A DNA stretch of 64,000 nucleotides from Azospirillum cavernae (GCF_003590795.1 NZ_QYUL01000002.1:1357001-1421000); one strand, 5' to 3'. Numbered from the stretch's first letter, positions 48,524-56,363 are shown. The notes: generated by a model not told the origin, from the sequence alone. Numbers and translations: made by a program.

Positions 48524-49289
48524 GGGCGATCTCCCGGTCGGCCATCTGGGCTTCGGCCTTCATCAAGGTCCACAGCCGGGCGCGCACCTCGGCCAGATGG
48601 GCTTGGGCGGAGGCCTCCAGGCGGCGGTCGCGCGGCTCTTCGATGGTGACGATCTCGCGGATGCGGCCCGGACGGCGGCTCAACACCACCACCCGGTCGG
48701 CCAGCCGCAGCGCCTCGTCCAGATTGTGGGTGACGTAAAGCGCCGTCGTTTTTTCCCGCCGCCACAGAGCGAGGAAATCATCCATCAGCAGCTCGCGCGT
48801 TTGGGCGTCGAGGGCGGACAGCGGCTCGTCCAGCAGCAGCATGGCCGGGCGCACGGCCAGCGCGCGGGCGATGCCGACCCGCTGGCGCATCCCGCCGGAC
48901 AATTGCTTGGGCAGGGCCTTGCGGAACTCCTCCAGCCCCATGCGGCGCAGACCATCATTCACCCGCTCGCGCCGTTCGGCGGCGGGCAGGGGGTGATGCT
49001 CCAGCGCCAGGGCGACGTTGTCCTCCACCGTCCGCCAGGGCAGCAGGGCGAAATCCTGAAAGATGAAGGTGATTGGGTTCAGGCAGCCGTCGGGAACCGG
49101 CCCATCGACCGACACCCGCCCCGCCGTGGGGGCGACGATGCCTCCGGCGATGCCCAGCAGGGTGGATTTGCCGCAACCGCTGGGGCCGATGACCGCCAGC
49201 ACCTCGCCCTCGTTCAGCGCCAGATCAACGCCGTCGAGCACGGTCAGATCGTCGTAACGATGGGTCAGTTGGGAAATGAGCAGTCGCAT
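48516..49289 (-). CDS. ABC transporter ATP-binding protein, SsuB/TauB type
   Basis: A 257-residue nucleotide-binding subunit. Walker A is GPSGCGKST near residue 35, the Q-loop is FIFQDFALLPWRTVEDN near 78, the ABC signature LSGGMRQRVGIARAL near 130, Walker B LLLDEPLSALD near 150, and the H-loop in TALYVTHNLDEAL near 185. The PWRT next to the Q-loop glutamine and the short C terminus are characteristic of the nitrate/sulfonate/taurine class. AAGGGCG precedes the ATG at 49289. First gene of the cassette, downstream of a palindrome at 49387-49407. Confidence 0.92.
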   Translation of the reverse strand: MRLLISQLTHRYDDLTVLDGVDLALNEGEVLAVIGPSGCGKSTLLGIAGGIVAPTAGRVSVDGPVPDGCLNPITFIFQDFALLPWRTVEDNVALALEHHPLPAAERRERVNDGLRRMGLEEFRKALPKQLSGGMRQRVGIARALAVRPAMLLLDEPLSALDAQTRELLMDDFLALWRREKTTALYVTHNLDEALRLADRVVVLSRRPGRIREIVTIEEPRDRRLEASAQAHLAEVRARLWTLMKAEAQMADREIARA

Positions 49290-49607
49290 CGCGCCCTTGC
49301 GGTCGTTCCGGTTCCCGGAGGAAGGGCGGCACTATAGCGCAATCAAGGCTGACGCATAGGTGCGTATGACGAACCAAAGCAAAGGACCAGCCGCGTGACG
49401 CGGCTGGCAAGGCGCTTTGGAGGAATTGTCCACGGAAGACCCGCAACAATCCTGGCGCAAGAGAACGCAAGGCGCGTGCCATGAGGCGAGGAGCGGAGAA
49501 AATGGCGGATTTCCGCCATTTTTGACACGGAAGGCCGCGCCGACTGTGTGCGGTTTTGGACAGTGGGACGGAAAGACTGACCGGCGGAGCGGACAGCTTT
49601 GCCGACC
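49290..49607. other. Intergenic region with a 21-bp palindrome upstream of the ABC cassette
   Basis: No gene recognised. CCAGCCGCGT-G-ACGCGGCTGG (49387-49407) is a perfect 10-base inverted repeat about 100 bp upstream of the ATPase start. The terminator hairpin at 49499-49523 belongs to the gene upstream of it. Confidence 0.5.
49499..49523. terminator. Terminator after the 109-residue hypothetical gene
   Basis: AAAATGGCGG and CCGCCATTTTT form a 10-base stem flanked by A and T runs, so it can also work on the plus strand. Confidence 0.75.
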
Positions 49608-49937
49608 TTACGCGGCGCCGCCGCGCGCGGCCGGGTGGATGGTCGGGGTGAAGGCTTTCAAATTGGCGGCGCAGCGGGCCACCGTCGCCTCGGCCTTGGC
49701 GTGGCGGTCACTCAGGCCCGCGTCCTCGACCTCGTCCGGGGTCATCGCCTGCAACAGCACGGTCAGCGTGCGCACATAGGCGCGCAGCATGGCGGCTTCC
49801 TCGGGGAAGTCGGGCAGTCCGGCGGCGCTGAGCGCGCGCAGGGAATGCAGTTCGCCGTCCAGCGAATAGGCCGCCGACTCGATGGCCTGGAACGCCTTGG
49901 CCAGACGGACATGCTTGAGAACGATCACCTGACCCAT
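49608..49937 (-). CDS. Hypothetical 109-residue protein
   Basis: Not recognised. The sequence (MGQVIVLKHVRLAKAFQAIE at the start) is mostly helical and without signal peptide or membrane span; an Ala/Leu-rich core (ALSAAGLPDFPEEAAMLRAY) and MTPDEVEDAGLSDRHAK suggest a small soluble helical bundle. It has normal GC3 and a GGGAGGTCGCG element before the ATG at 49937, plus its own terminator, supporting a real gene. It lies between two ABC cassettes but shares no sign of function with them. Confidence 0.6.
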   Translation of the reverse strand: MGQVIVLKHVRLAKAFQAIESAAYSLDGELHSLRALSAAGLPDFPEEAAMLRAYVRTLTVLLQAMTPDEVEDAGLSDRHAKAEATVARCAANLKAFTPTIHPAARGGAA

Positions 49938-50147
49938 CGCGCGACCTCCCGAACGAAGCCCGAGAAAGAACCGACCGCGCAGAGGGGAATCGCGGTCGGC
50001 TCAAGTACCCGGAGGAAACACGCCGACCGATGCGCTCGCTGCAACGGTCGACGACCATCATCAAAGCAATGGTTGTGCCAACAGAATGGCGAAGGCTGGA
50101 CGCGCCGGAAACCAAGGGTTTCGCCGCGCCGCCGTCCCAAGCACCCC

Positions 50148-50222
50148 GAAATCCGCGCGCTGCAAAGCGCGGAATGCTCGGCAATTTGCGAATTCATCAG
50201 CATTTTGCAACGCGCGGATTTC
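50148..50222. repeat. Imperfect intergenic palindrome with CATTTTGCAA motif
   Basis: GAAATCCGCGCG (50148-50159) is exactly complementary to CGCGCGGATTTC (50211-50222), with partial further pairing inside. The same CATTTTGCAA core occurs twice inside the gene at 55344-55658, suggesting a small dispersed element. Confidence 0.6.
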
Positions 50223-50275
50223 GCATTCGAGATCCGCAGTGCGCGCAAACCGCCCGGCTTTGGGGGCCGGTCCGG

Positions 50276-51460
50276 TCAGCGTTGGCGCATGGATGGGTGC
50301 CAGGCCGTGGTCGCCCGCTCCAGCAGGGCCAAGCCGCCGTAGAAACCCGATCCGGTCAGCGCCGCCACCGTGATCGTCGCCCAAACAATGTCGAGATTCA
50401 TCCGCGCCACCTCGGTGGAGATGCGGAACCCCATGCCGACCACCGGCGTGCCGAAGAACTCGGCGACGATGGCGCCGATCAGCGCCAGGGTGGAGTTGAT
50501 CTTCAAGCCGTTGAACAGAAAGGGCAGGGCGTTGGGCAGCCGCAGCTTGACCAAGGTCCGGCCATAGCCCGCGCCGTAGGAGCGCATCAGGTCCAACTGG
50601 ATGCGCTCGGCGCTCGCCAGACCGGCCAGCGTGTTGATGAGCATGGGAAAGAAGGTCATGACGACAATGACCGCCGCCTTCGACGGCCAGTCGAAGCCGA
50701 ACCACATCACCATGATCGGCGCGATGCCCACCACCGGGATGGCGCTGGCGAGGTTGCCCAGCGGCAGCAGCCCGCGCGCCAGAAAGGGCACGCGGTCGGC
50801 CAGAATCGCCACGGCGAAGCCCGCCCCGCAGCCCATCACATAACCGCGCACGACCGAGGTCAGCACCGTCTGGCCGAAATCGTCCCACAGCACCGGGGCG
50901 TGCTGGGCCAGCGCCCCGGCGATCCGGCTGGGGGCGGGCAGCAGGATGGCGGGAACCTGAAAGCCCCGGACCAGAACCTCCCAAGCGACCAGCAGCCCCA
51001 GACCGAACAGGCCCGGCACCACGACCGACCGCGTCCAGCCCGGCGCGGCGGACAGCGCGCCCAACACCCGCCACAGCAGCAGGATGGCGGCGATCAGGAA
51101 CAGCCACACCCCCCAGCCCGCCGACAGATCGACGCCCTCGTTCAGCAGATGCAGCGGCAGCAGCCACGCCATGACGACGCCCGCCAACTCGACCCAGGCG
51201 CCCTTGCGGCGCGACGGGGCGGTGCGCCCGCCCACCACCGTCAGCACGACGCCGATCAGGAACATCGGGGCCATGGAGCCGCCGAACCAGGACAGGGTTT
51301 CGCCGTTCAGCGTTCCCACCGGCTGGGTCAGCGCCGCCAGGGTCGGCAGGATCAGGGCCAGCAGCCCCCAATCAACCGACGCGCCCAGGCTGGTCCGGTA
51401 GGCGCCATTGTCCAGCTCATTGCCCGGTCCATTGTCCGGCCCGTTCGTCGTCTGGCTCAT
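50276..51460 (-). CDS. ABC transporter permease with an extra N-terminal membrane domain
   Basis: About 394 residues. The C-terminal half is an SsuC-like permease (SRIAGALAQHAPVLWDDFGQ, then AIPVVGIAPIMVMWFGFDWP and the EAA loop SAERIQLDLMRSYGAGYGRT). The first 140 residues add four or so membrane segments (WGLLALILPTLAALTQPVG, PMFLIGVVLTVVGG, LAGVVMAWLLPLHLL, WGVWLFLIAAILLLWRVLG) that standard permeases lack. The ATG at 51460 overlaps the end of the next permease (ATGA), so this is the third gene of ATPase, permease, permease. No binding protein gene is present in this cassette. Confidence 0.85.
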   Translation of the reverse strand: MSQTTNGPDNGPGNELDNGAYRTSLGASVDWGLLALILPTLAALTQPVGTLNGETLSWFGGSMAPMFLIGVVLTVVGGRTAPSRRKGAWVELAGVVMAWLLPLHLLNEGVDLSAGWGVWLFLIAAILLLWRVLGALSAAPGWTRSVVVPGLFGLGLLVAWEVLVRGFQVPAILLPAPSRIAGALAQHAPVLWDDFGQTVLTSVVRGYVMGCGAGFAVAILADRVPFLARGLLPLGNLASAIPVVGIAPIMVMWFGFDWPSKAAVIVVMTFFPMLINTLAGLASAERIQLDLMRSYGAGYGRTLVKLRLPNALPFLFNGLKINSTLALIGAIVAEFFGTPVVGMGFRISTEVARMNLDIVWATITVAALTGSGFYGGLALLERATTAWHPSMRQR

Positions 51461-52338
51461 CGCGCTCCCCCCCGGCCCAGCAGGACCAACTCGACGCCGC
51501 GCACCACGGCGATCAACAGCACCGACAGCAGCGCCGCCATCACCAGCGCCGCCCAAATCTGCACGGTCTGTCCGTAGTAAGACCCGGACAGCAGCCGCGC
51601 GCCCAAACCGGCTTGGCCGCCGGTCGGCAACTCGCCGACGATGGCCCCGGTCACGCTGATGGCGACCGACACCTTGAGGCTGGTGAACAGAAAGGGCAGG
51701 GAGGCCGGGAGCCGCAACGACCAGAAGGCGCGCAAGCCTCCCGCCGAATAGGTCCGCATGAGGTCCAGCCACAGCGGATCCGCCGACCGCAGCCCTTTGA
51801 CCATGCCGACGGTGATCGGGAAGAAGCAGAGATACATGCAAATCACCGCCTTGGGCAGCAGGCCGGTGAAACCCAGATTGCCCAGAATAACGACGATCAT
51901 CGGCGCGATGGCCAAAATCGGAATGGTTTGGGAAGCGATGACCCAGGGCAGCAGGCTGGCTTCCAGCGTGCGGGTGTAGACGATGCCGACCGCCAGCAGC
52001 GTGCCGAGAACCACCCCCATCGCCAGCCCGGTCAGGGCGGCCTGCGCCGTCACCCCGGCGTGGAACAGCAGATTGCGCGGGCTGGTCGGCGCGTAACTCG
52101 TCAGCGAGGTCCACAGCTCCGTCAGCACCTGGTCGGGGGTGGGCAGGATCGGGCGCTTCATGCTGTAGGCCTGCGTCAGCAGGTCGGCGAAACCAAAAGG
52201 CTTGCCCGCGCGCGTCAACGCCTCCTCGGCCTGCGGCAGATTGAGCCACGCCGCTCCGGCGTACCAGACGACCAGCAGCAGCACGGTCATCGTGGCGACG
52301 GGAAGGACGGAGGGGGACAGCCCGCGCTTAATCGTCAT
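51457..52338 (-). CDS. ABC transporter permease, SsuC/TauC type
   Basis: A 293-residue permease with a periplasmic segment after the first span (FGFADLLTQAYSMKRPILPT) and the standard helices (GVTAQAALTGLAMGVVLGTL, IPILAIAPMIVVILGNLGFT). The EAA loop runs from RSADPLWLDLMRTYSAGGLR to RLPASLPFLFTSLKV. It starts 11 bases inside the ATPase gene, after GGAAGG, and its stop overlaps the next permease start. Two different permeases with one ATPase imply a heterodimeric transporter. The substrate is unknown. Confidence 0.9.
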   Translation of the reverse strand: MTIKRGLSPSVLPVATMTVLLLVVWYAGAAWLNLPQAEEALTRAGKPFGFADLLTQAYSMKRPILPTPDQVLTELWTSLTSYAPTSPRNLLFHAGVTAQAALTGLAMGVVLGTLLAVGIVYTRTLEASLLPWVIASQTIPILAIAPMIVVILGNLGFTGLLPKAVICMYLCFFPITVGMVKGLRSADPLWLDLMRTYSAGGLRAFWSLRLPASLPFLFTSLKVSVAISVTGAIVGELPTGGQAGLGARLLSGSYYGQTVQIWAALVMAALLSVLLIAVVRGVELVLLGRGGAR

Positions 52339-53164
52339 AGCTGTGGCCTTCCTTCAGCCCGTCGCGGACGCGGTGGGCGATGGCGGCGAATTCCGGCGAT
52401 TCGCGGATGTCCAACGTGCGCTCGCGCGGCAGGTCGCAGTCGATGACGTCGAGGATCCGACCGGGGCGCGGACTCATCACCACGATGCGGGTGGACAGGA
52501 ACACCGCTTCGGCGATGGAGTGGGTGACGAAGACGCAAGTCTTGCCGGTGCCGCGCCACAGTTGCGTCAAGTGCAGGTTCAGATGGTCGCGGGTGATTTC
52601 GTCCAGCGCGCCGAACGGCTCGTCCATCAACAGAAGATCGGGCTTCAACGCCAAAGCGCGGGCGATGGAGGCGCGCTGCTGCATGCCGCCCGACAATTGC
52701 CAGGGGAATTTCCGCTCGAACCCGGCCAGCCCGACCCGCCCCAACTCCTCCCGCGCGCGGGCCTGCCGTTCGGCGCGCGACAGCCCCATGATCTCCAGCG
52801 GCAGCATGACGTTGCGCTCCACCGTCCGCCAGGGGTAGAGGGCGGGGGCCTGGAACACATAGCCGTACAGCCGTTTCAACCGCGCCTGTTCGGGCGTCAG
52901 CCCCTCCACCGTGATGGTTCCGGCGGTGGGACGCTCCAGGTCGGCGATGACGCGCAACAGGGTGGTCTTGCCACAGCCGCTCGGCCCGATCAGCGAGACG
53001 AAATCGCCCTTGGCGATGGTCAGGCTGACCTCGCTCAACGCCGTGACCGGCTTGCCGTCGGCGGTCGGGTAGATCAGCGACAGGTTTTTGGCCTGAACAA
53101 TCGGCGCGGCGGGGGCTTGGCGTACGGTCGCCCCGCTGGCGTGGGGCGGTGACGGGCTGTGCAC
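52328..53164 (-). CDS. ABC transporter ATP-binding protein, SsuB/TauB type
   Basis: A 278-residue ATPase: Walker [10 protein letters not shown] near residue 68, Q-loop [17 protein letters not shown] near 110, signature [15 protein letters not shown] near 160, Walker [12 protein letters not shown] near 180, and H-loop [13 protein letters not shown] near 215. A GTG start at 53164 follows AAGGAT; upstream codons are not conserved. It heads the two-permease cassette and overlaps the next gene by 11 bases. No binding protein lies in the operon, so an external one must serve, or the transporter works without. Confidence 0.9.
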   Translation of the reverse strand: MHSPSPPHASGATVRQAPAAPIVQAKNLSLIYPTADGKPVTALSEVSLTIAKGDFVSLIGPSGCGKTTLLRVIADLERPTAGTITVEGLTPEQARLKRLYGYVFQAPALYPWRTVERNVMLPLEIMGLSRAERQARAREELGRVGLAGFERKFPWQLSGGMQQRASIARALALKPDLLLMDEPFGALDEITRDHLNLHLTQLWRGTGKTCVFVTHSIAEAVFLSTRIVVMSPRPGRILDVIDCDLPRERTLDIRESPEFAAIAHRVRDGLKEGHSYDD

Positions 53165-53360
53165 GGAGGGGGATCCTTTTTGCGCGGATCGGGTGTGGGG
53201 GGTGTCGGCCACGCTAGCACCGACGCCGACGCGACGCCAGAGTCCCCAACCGCTGCGGGGTTTGCCGTCCAGAGGGTTGATTCGTCGGGGAAAAGCGGCG
53301 ATGCGACCGGACGGCGAAAAACTCTGGACGGCGCGCCCGCGCGCCCGCAGAGTCGCGCCC

Positions 53361-53840
53361 ATGCAGCCAACCGCCCAACCTTTGGAAATCACGCGCGTGG
53401 ACAGCGCCACGGGCGCGGTGTTCGTCGCCACCCCGGCGGTCAGCCCGCGCATCCGCACGCGCTATCTGTTGATGGCGGGCTTGTTGGCGATTGGCTTCAT
53501 CGCCGGGGCCGGGTTGGCCCCCGATTACATCGCCACGATGCTGCAATGGCTGGCGGTGTTCTGCGCCGTGCCGGTGTTGCTGCTGTGGGTGGTGATGCTG
53601 ACGGAAACGGTGCGGCGGCGCGCCGTGCGGTTGGGGGTGACGCCCGCCGGTCTGACGGTCGATGGCAGCCGCATCTATCCACACGAGGTGATTCGCGATC
53701 TGGCGCTGTACCCGCTCGTCGGCGGGCGCCCGCTGTTTTTTTCGCCTGGATCGAGCCGGAGCACGCCTATGGCCACAAGCCGAACTGGGCTGGCGAGCGG
53801 TCAGGTGAATCGCCAAACGAGCGCGGTCAAGGCGCCATGA
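53361..53840 (+). CDS. Small membrane protein of unknown function, 3' part probably frameshifted
   Basis: About 159 residues as read. Two strong membrane segments (YLLMAGLLAIGFIAGAG and MLQWLAVFCAVPVLLLWVV), then a soluble C-terminal part with VRLGVTPAGLTVDGSRIYPH, resembling a PH-like fold with inner-membrane topology. From a run of seven T at 53736-53742 the current frame reads SPGSSRSTPMATSR, which looks non-coding, whereas dropping one T gives AWIEPEHAYGHKPNW with better codon statistics and continues as RGLSLSSG and SAELRAL towards 54000. The real protein is therefore probably longer. No family name is claimed. Confidence 0.55.
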   Translation: MQPTAQPLEITRVDSATGAVFVATPAVSPRIRTRYLLMAGLLAIGFIAGAGLAPDYIATMLQWLAVFCAVPVLLLWVVMLTETVRRRAVRLGVTPAGLTVDGSRIYPHEVIRDLALYPLVGGRPLFFSPGSSRSTPMATSRTGLASGQVNRQTSAVKAP

Positions 53841-54062
53841 AGGCGAGCGGCCAGCCGCCACGGTTCGCTGGTTCATGCCCACCGGCGCGGGGGCGGCGGG
53901 GCATCGTTCTGGTGCGGGGCTTAAGCCTGTCGTCCGGAATCGCTGCTGGCGGCCGCCTGTCGGCGGAATTGCGCGCGCTGCAGCGCAATAAGCCGATCCT
54001 TCGCCGCGGACGTCCCCAGCGGGGACGGGGCGAAACACCCGGCCGCCGGCGGGCCGTTTGGA

Positions 54063-54335
54063 TCAGCGGCGCGGAATCGTCGGCAGTTTCCGGCAGGTCT
54101 TCTTCCAGCGATCGACAGGTGCCAGATCGTAAGAGACCTCGCCCTCGTCCACGTCGCGGTGCAGGCGTGCCGATGAACTCGGCCGTCGATGGAGACCTTC
54201 GGACCGACTGACCCGGCCTTGGCCGGCGGCTCGATCACGATTTGGCGCTTGCCGAAGCGTCTTGCGCAGATAGGCCTGCACACGGGCGACTTCGGTGTCG
54301 GTCATCTTGGCGACGGTCGGCTTTGCGGGCGGCAT
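54063..54335 (-). pseudogene. DUF3126-like gene broken by several single-base insertions
   Basis: Starts MPPAKPTVAKMTDTEVARVQ at the ATG at 54335 (after AAAGGAA). The DUF3126 family is short, with an N-terminal helix then a small beta domain. Fragments in alternating frames continue: FGKRQIVIEPPAKAG, VSIDG, EFIGT, LHRDVDEGEVSYDL and LSILEEDLPETADD. Joined, these give a typical protein of about 90 residues. About seven extra bases, near 54109, 54121, 54167, 54182, in 54191-54215 and at 54257, break it. No motif is missing once these are removed. The gene converges with the membrane protein that also has a frameshift, so either local sequence quality is poor or this is a decayed pair. Confidence 0.7.
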
Positions 54336-54456
54336 GAGAGGGGTTCCTTTGAGCGAATCGGAAAGCGCGTCATATAGGCGGCTTTTCCGCAAAGGAAAAG
54401 CGCAACATGACGCAAGGCGGCGCAATCCTTGGGCGCCGAGAGCGAGGGACCACGGG

Positions 54457-55275
54457 ATGGGGCGGATGAGGGCGATGCTGCGGCGTCTGGCGCTGGTCGC
54501 TTGGTTGGGCGTGGGCCTGTTTGACGGGGTGGCGCTGGCGGCGGAAAAATCGGCCTTGCCGCCCGGCGCTTACACGGTGGTGCGTCCCGGCATGATCTTT
54601 GAGCGTCCAGCGGTTGGCGCCCATGGGGTGGCGGCGTTGGCGCCGGGGGCGGCGGTCACGGTGCTGGCGGCGCCGGGCGCCGGGAGTTGGGTGAAGATCC
54701 GCGACGCGGCGGGTCGGGTCGGCTACGTCACCGCTGGAACCCTGTCGGATCGTTGGGGCGAACCGCCGCCGCCGGTGGCCGCCAAGGAGCGTGGCGTGAT
54801 CGAAACGGCCCCGGTCATGAGCGCGGAGCAGCCGTCGGCGTCTGGGGCGTCGGCGCCGACCAACAGTGAGGCCAACGCTGCGACCAACGAGGCCGAGACG
54901 ATGCGGCAGCGCGCGGTTTTGGCGGCGGCGGAGGCCCGGCAGGCGGCGGATCGCGCGCGCGCCGGGGGAGACAGCGCCTTTTGGGGCTATGAGTTTCCCA
55001 ACGGCGACCGTTACGAGGGATCTTGGTTGGCGGCGGGGTTGGCGCGTCCCCAGCGTCATGGCTTAGGCGTGTACCGCTTTGTCGGCGGCTCCCTCTATGA
55101 AGGGGAATGGACGGCGGATCTGATGGCGGGGCTGGGGGTCATGAGCTTTCCTGATGGCGGTCTCTTTGCCGGGCAATTCCGTGATGGGCAGCCGGATGGC
55201 TTGGGTGTTTATCATCGTCCCGATGGCGGCGACCACGCTGGCCGCTGGCAGGCTGGCGTTCGGTTGGCGGACTGA
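54457..55275 (+). CDS. Exported SH3-like and MORN-repeat protein
   Basis: A 272-residue protein. A signal peptide (LRRLALVAWLGVGLFDGVAL) is followed by an SH3-like domain (AVTVLAAPGAGSWVKIRDAA and GRVGYVTAGTL), an Ala/Glu-rich linker, and three MORN repeats from about residue 172: YEFPNGDRYEGSWLAAG, GGSLYEGEWTADLMAGLGV and GGLFAGQFRDGQPDGLGVY. MORN repeats usually bind membranes or proteins; bacterial SH3 domains often bind cell wall. Role here unknown. ATGs at 54457 and 54466 are both possible. Confidence 0.8.
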   Translation: MGRMRAMLRRLALVAWLGVGLFDGVALAAEKSALPPGAYTVVRPGMIFERPAVGAHGVAALAPGAAVTVLAAPGAGSWVKIRDAAGRVGYVTAGTLSDRWGEPPPPVAAKERGVIETAPVMSAEQPSASGASAPTNSEANAATNEAETMRQRAVLAAAEARQAADRARAGGDSAFWGYEFPNGDRYEGSWLAAGLARPQRHGLGVYRFVGGSLYEGEWTADLMAGLGVMSFPDGGLFAGQFRDGQPDGLGVYHRPDGGDHAGRWQAGVRLAD

Positions 55276-55343
55276 CCCGTGAACCCCCTACTTTTGGCGT
55301 GGAATTTGCTACGCCATTGGTCAGAGCAAGCGGGGGTAAGCCC

Positions 55344-55658
55344 ATGATGCGGAAGAAACTGGGGATGCGCGGCGTTGGAGCCGAAGCGGTTTTGCATTTT
55401 GCAAACCGAAACGCGATTCGCGGCGGAAAAAACGCGACACGTTCGCATTTTGCAAATCGTCCGGCGACCGGGCGTCATCTGGAGCAAGCCTGCGCCAGTC
55501 TGCAAGACGCGGCGGTCGAGTTGGAAAGCGTGCTGTTCAGCCTGTCCGGTTCAACCGAGCAGGCCGATCTGCACGAGGCCATCGGATCGATCATGGAAAC
55601 GCTGCAATTGATCGCCGCCACGCAGGCGCGGCTGGAACCATCCGCCGCCGCCGAGTGA
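55344..55658 (+). CDS. Small hypothetical protein with an embedded repeat
   Basis: A 104-residue protein after a GCGGGGG element. The N-terminal part carries two HFANR units from a repeated CATTTTGCAAA sequence (55389-55460) that looks inserted into the frame, comparable to coding palindromic elements described in Rickettsia. The C-terminal part (HLEQACASLQDAAVELESVL and IMETLQLIAATQARL) is a regular amphipathic helix. It is the kind of short helical protein often seen as a regulator or flagellar-associated factor, but I recognise no family. Confidence 0.6.
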   Translation: MMRKKLGMRGVGAEAVLHFANRNAIRGGKNATRSHFANRPATGRHLEQACASLQDAAVELESVLFSLSGSTEQADLHEAIGSIMETLQLIAATQARLEPSAAAE

Positions 55659-55699
55659 GCGGATCGCCAGCGGTTCCGGACGCAGGGCAAGGCCAACAC

Positions 55700-55740
55700 G
55701 CAAAAAGGGCGACTCCGATGATCGGGGCCGCCCTTTTTGC
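55700..55740. terminator. Bidirectional terminator
   Basis: GCAAAAAGGGCG pairs with CGCCCTTTTTGC, symmetric enough to serve the rightward helical-protein gene and the leftward small ORF. Confidence 0.8.
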
Positions 55741-55779
55741 GTCGCGTGGGATGGAGAGGGCGGAACGCCGCCCGCCCGA

Positions 55780-55842
55780 TCACTCGGAAACGGTCTGCCA
55801 GAAGAAGAACAGGACGGCCAGAACCATGATTGCGATGTCCAT
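55780..55842 (-). CDS. Possible 20-residue single-span membrane protein
   Basis: On the minus strand, ATG at 55842 (six bases after GGGAG) gives MDIAIMVLAVLFFFWQTVSE and a TGA at 55780. The entire length is one hydrophobic helix capped by acidic ends, as in small membrane proteins such as KdpF or CydX type. The ribosome-binding site and the terminator just downstream support expression. It is too short for family assignment. Confidence 0.45.
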   Translation of the reverse strand: MDIAIMVLAVLFFFWQTVSE

Positions 55843-55845
55843 GAG

Positions 55846-56250
55846 ACGCTCCCGCTGATCGCTAGGGGGGATGATCGGTGTTTGATGGCCTCTATACGAC
55901 AGTTTGAGCGCGGGGGGCAGGGGTTCCATAAGGCTGCGGCCATTTGCGCAAAATTTTTTACACCCGACTCGTCGCCGGATCGCTCACCCGGTCCGTCAAA
56001 CGCTCGTCAGTCGTCAGACGGCTTGCGCGGAATCGATTGGACGGGCGCATCGGGGAAGCGGGGAAATATCATGGATAATCAAAGATATGAAGAGGTCGCG
56101 AATTGTTTGGCGAACGTTTTGTCGCCACCGCCGATCACAAGCCTGCAAAGCGGTCTGACAGGATTCGTCTTCCGAGCAGGACGGACACGGATCCGTGCGC
56201 AGTCCCTATGACTTTTGTTAGGGGTTGCCCAACCCCCTGGTTTTCTGGCA
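55846..56250. other. Gene-free stretch
   Basis: About 400 bases between the small ORF and the sRNA candidate. Open frames occur but none has a plausible start signal or codon bias; I find nothing else in it. Confidence 0.4.
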
Positions 56251-56329
56251 GAAAAAAGGCCGCTGAGACAGCGGCCTTGAGTTTAGGGAGGAAACGCCCA
56301 AGAAGGGCGAAGCAGCAATCGCTTGCTGC
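56251..56329 (-). ncRNA. Candidate small regulatory RNA with an anti-Shine-Dalgarno linker
   Basis: Leftward transcript of about 79 bases predicted from structure. Stem 1: GCAGCAA-GCGA-UUGCUGC (56329-56312). Stem 2: CGCCC-UUCUU-GGGCG (56309-56295). A single-stranded linker UUUCCUCCCUAAACUC (56294-56279) holds a CCUCCC stretch complementary to ribosome-binding sites. Stem 3: AAGGCCGCUG-UCU-CAGCGGCCUU with a run of six U is a rho-independent terminator. The layout resembles alphaproteobacterial anti-SD sRNAs, but no family is assigned. A matching promoter lies just upstream. Confidence 0.65.
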
Positions 56330-56335
56330 ACTGCA

Positions 56336-56363
56336 AAAATAACAAAATCAGGATTTCCCGCAA
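56336..56363 (-). promoter_or_regulatory. Possible sigma-70 promoter of the small RNA
   Basis: On the minus strand, TTGCGG (56363-56358), a 16-base spacer, and TATTTT (56341-56336) place the start at about 56329, exactly at stem 1. TTGC-TGCACT-GCAA (56323-56336) is an inverted repeat overlapping the start site and could be an operator. Confidence 0.45.

Noticed and set aside
50276..52249. A 657-residue fusion permease on the minus strand.
   Set aside because: The upstream 263 codons are an out-of-frame shadow of the other permease; the ATG at 51460 overlapping its stop is the natural start.
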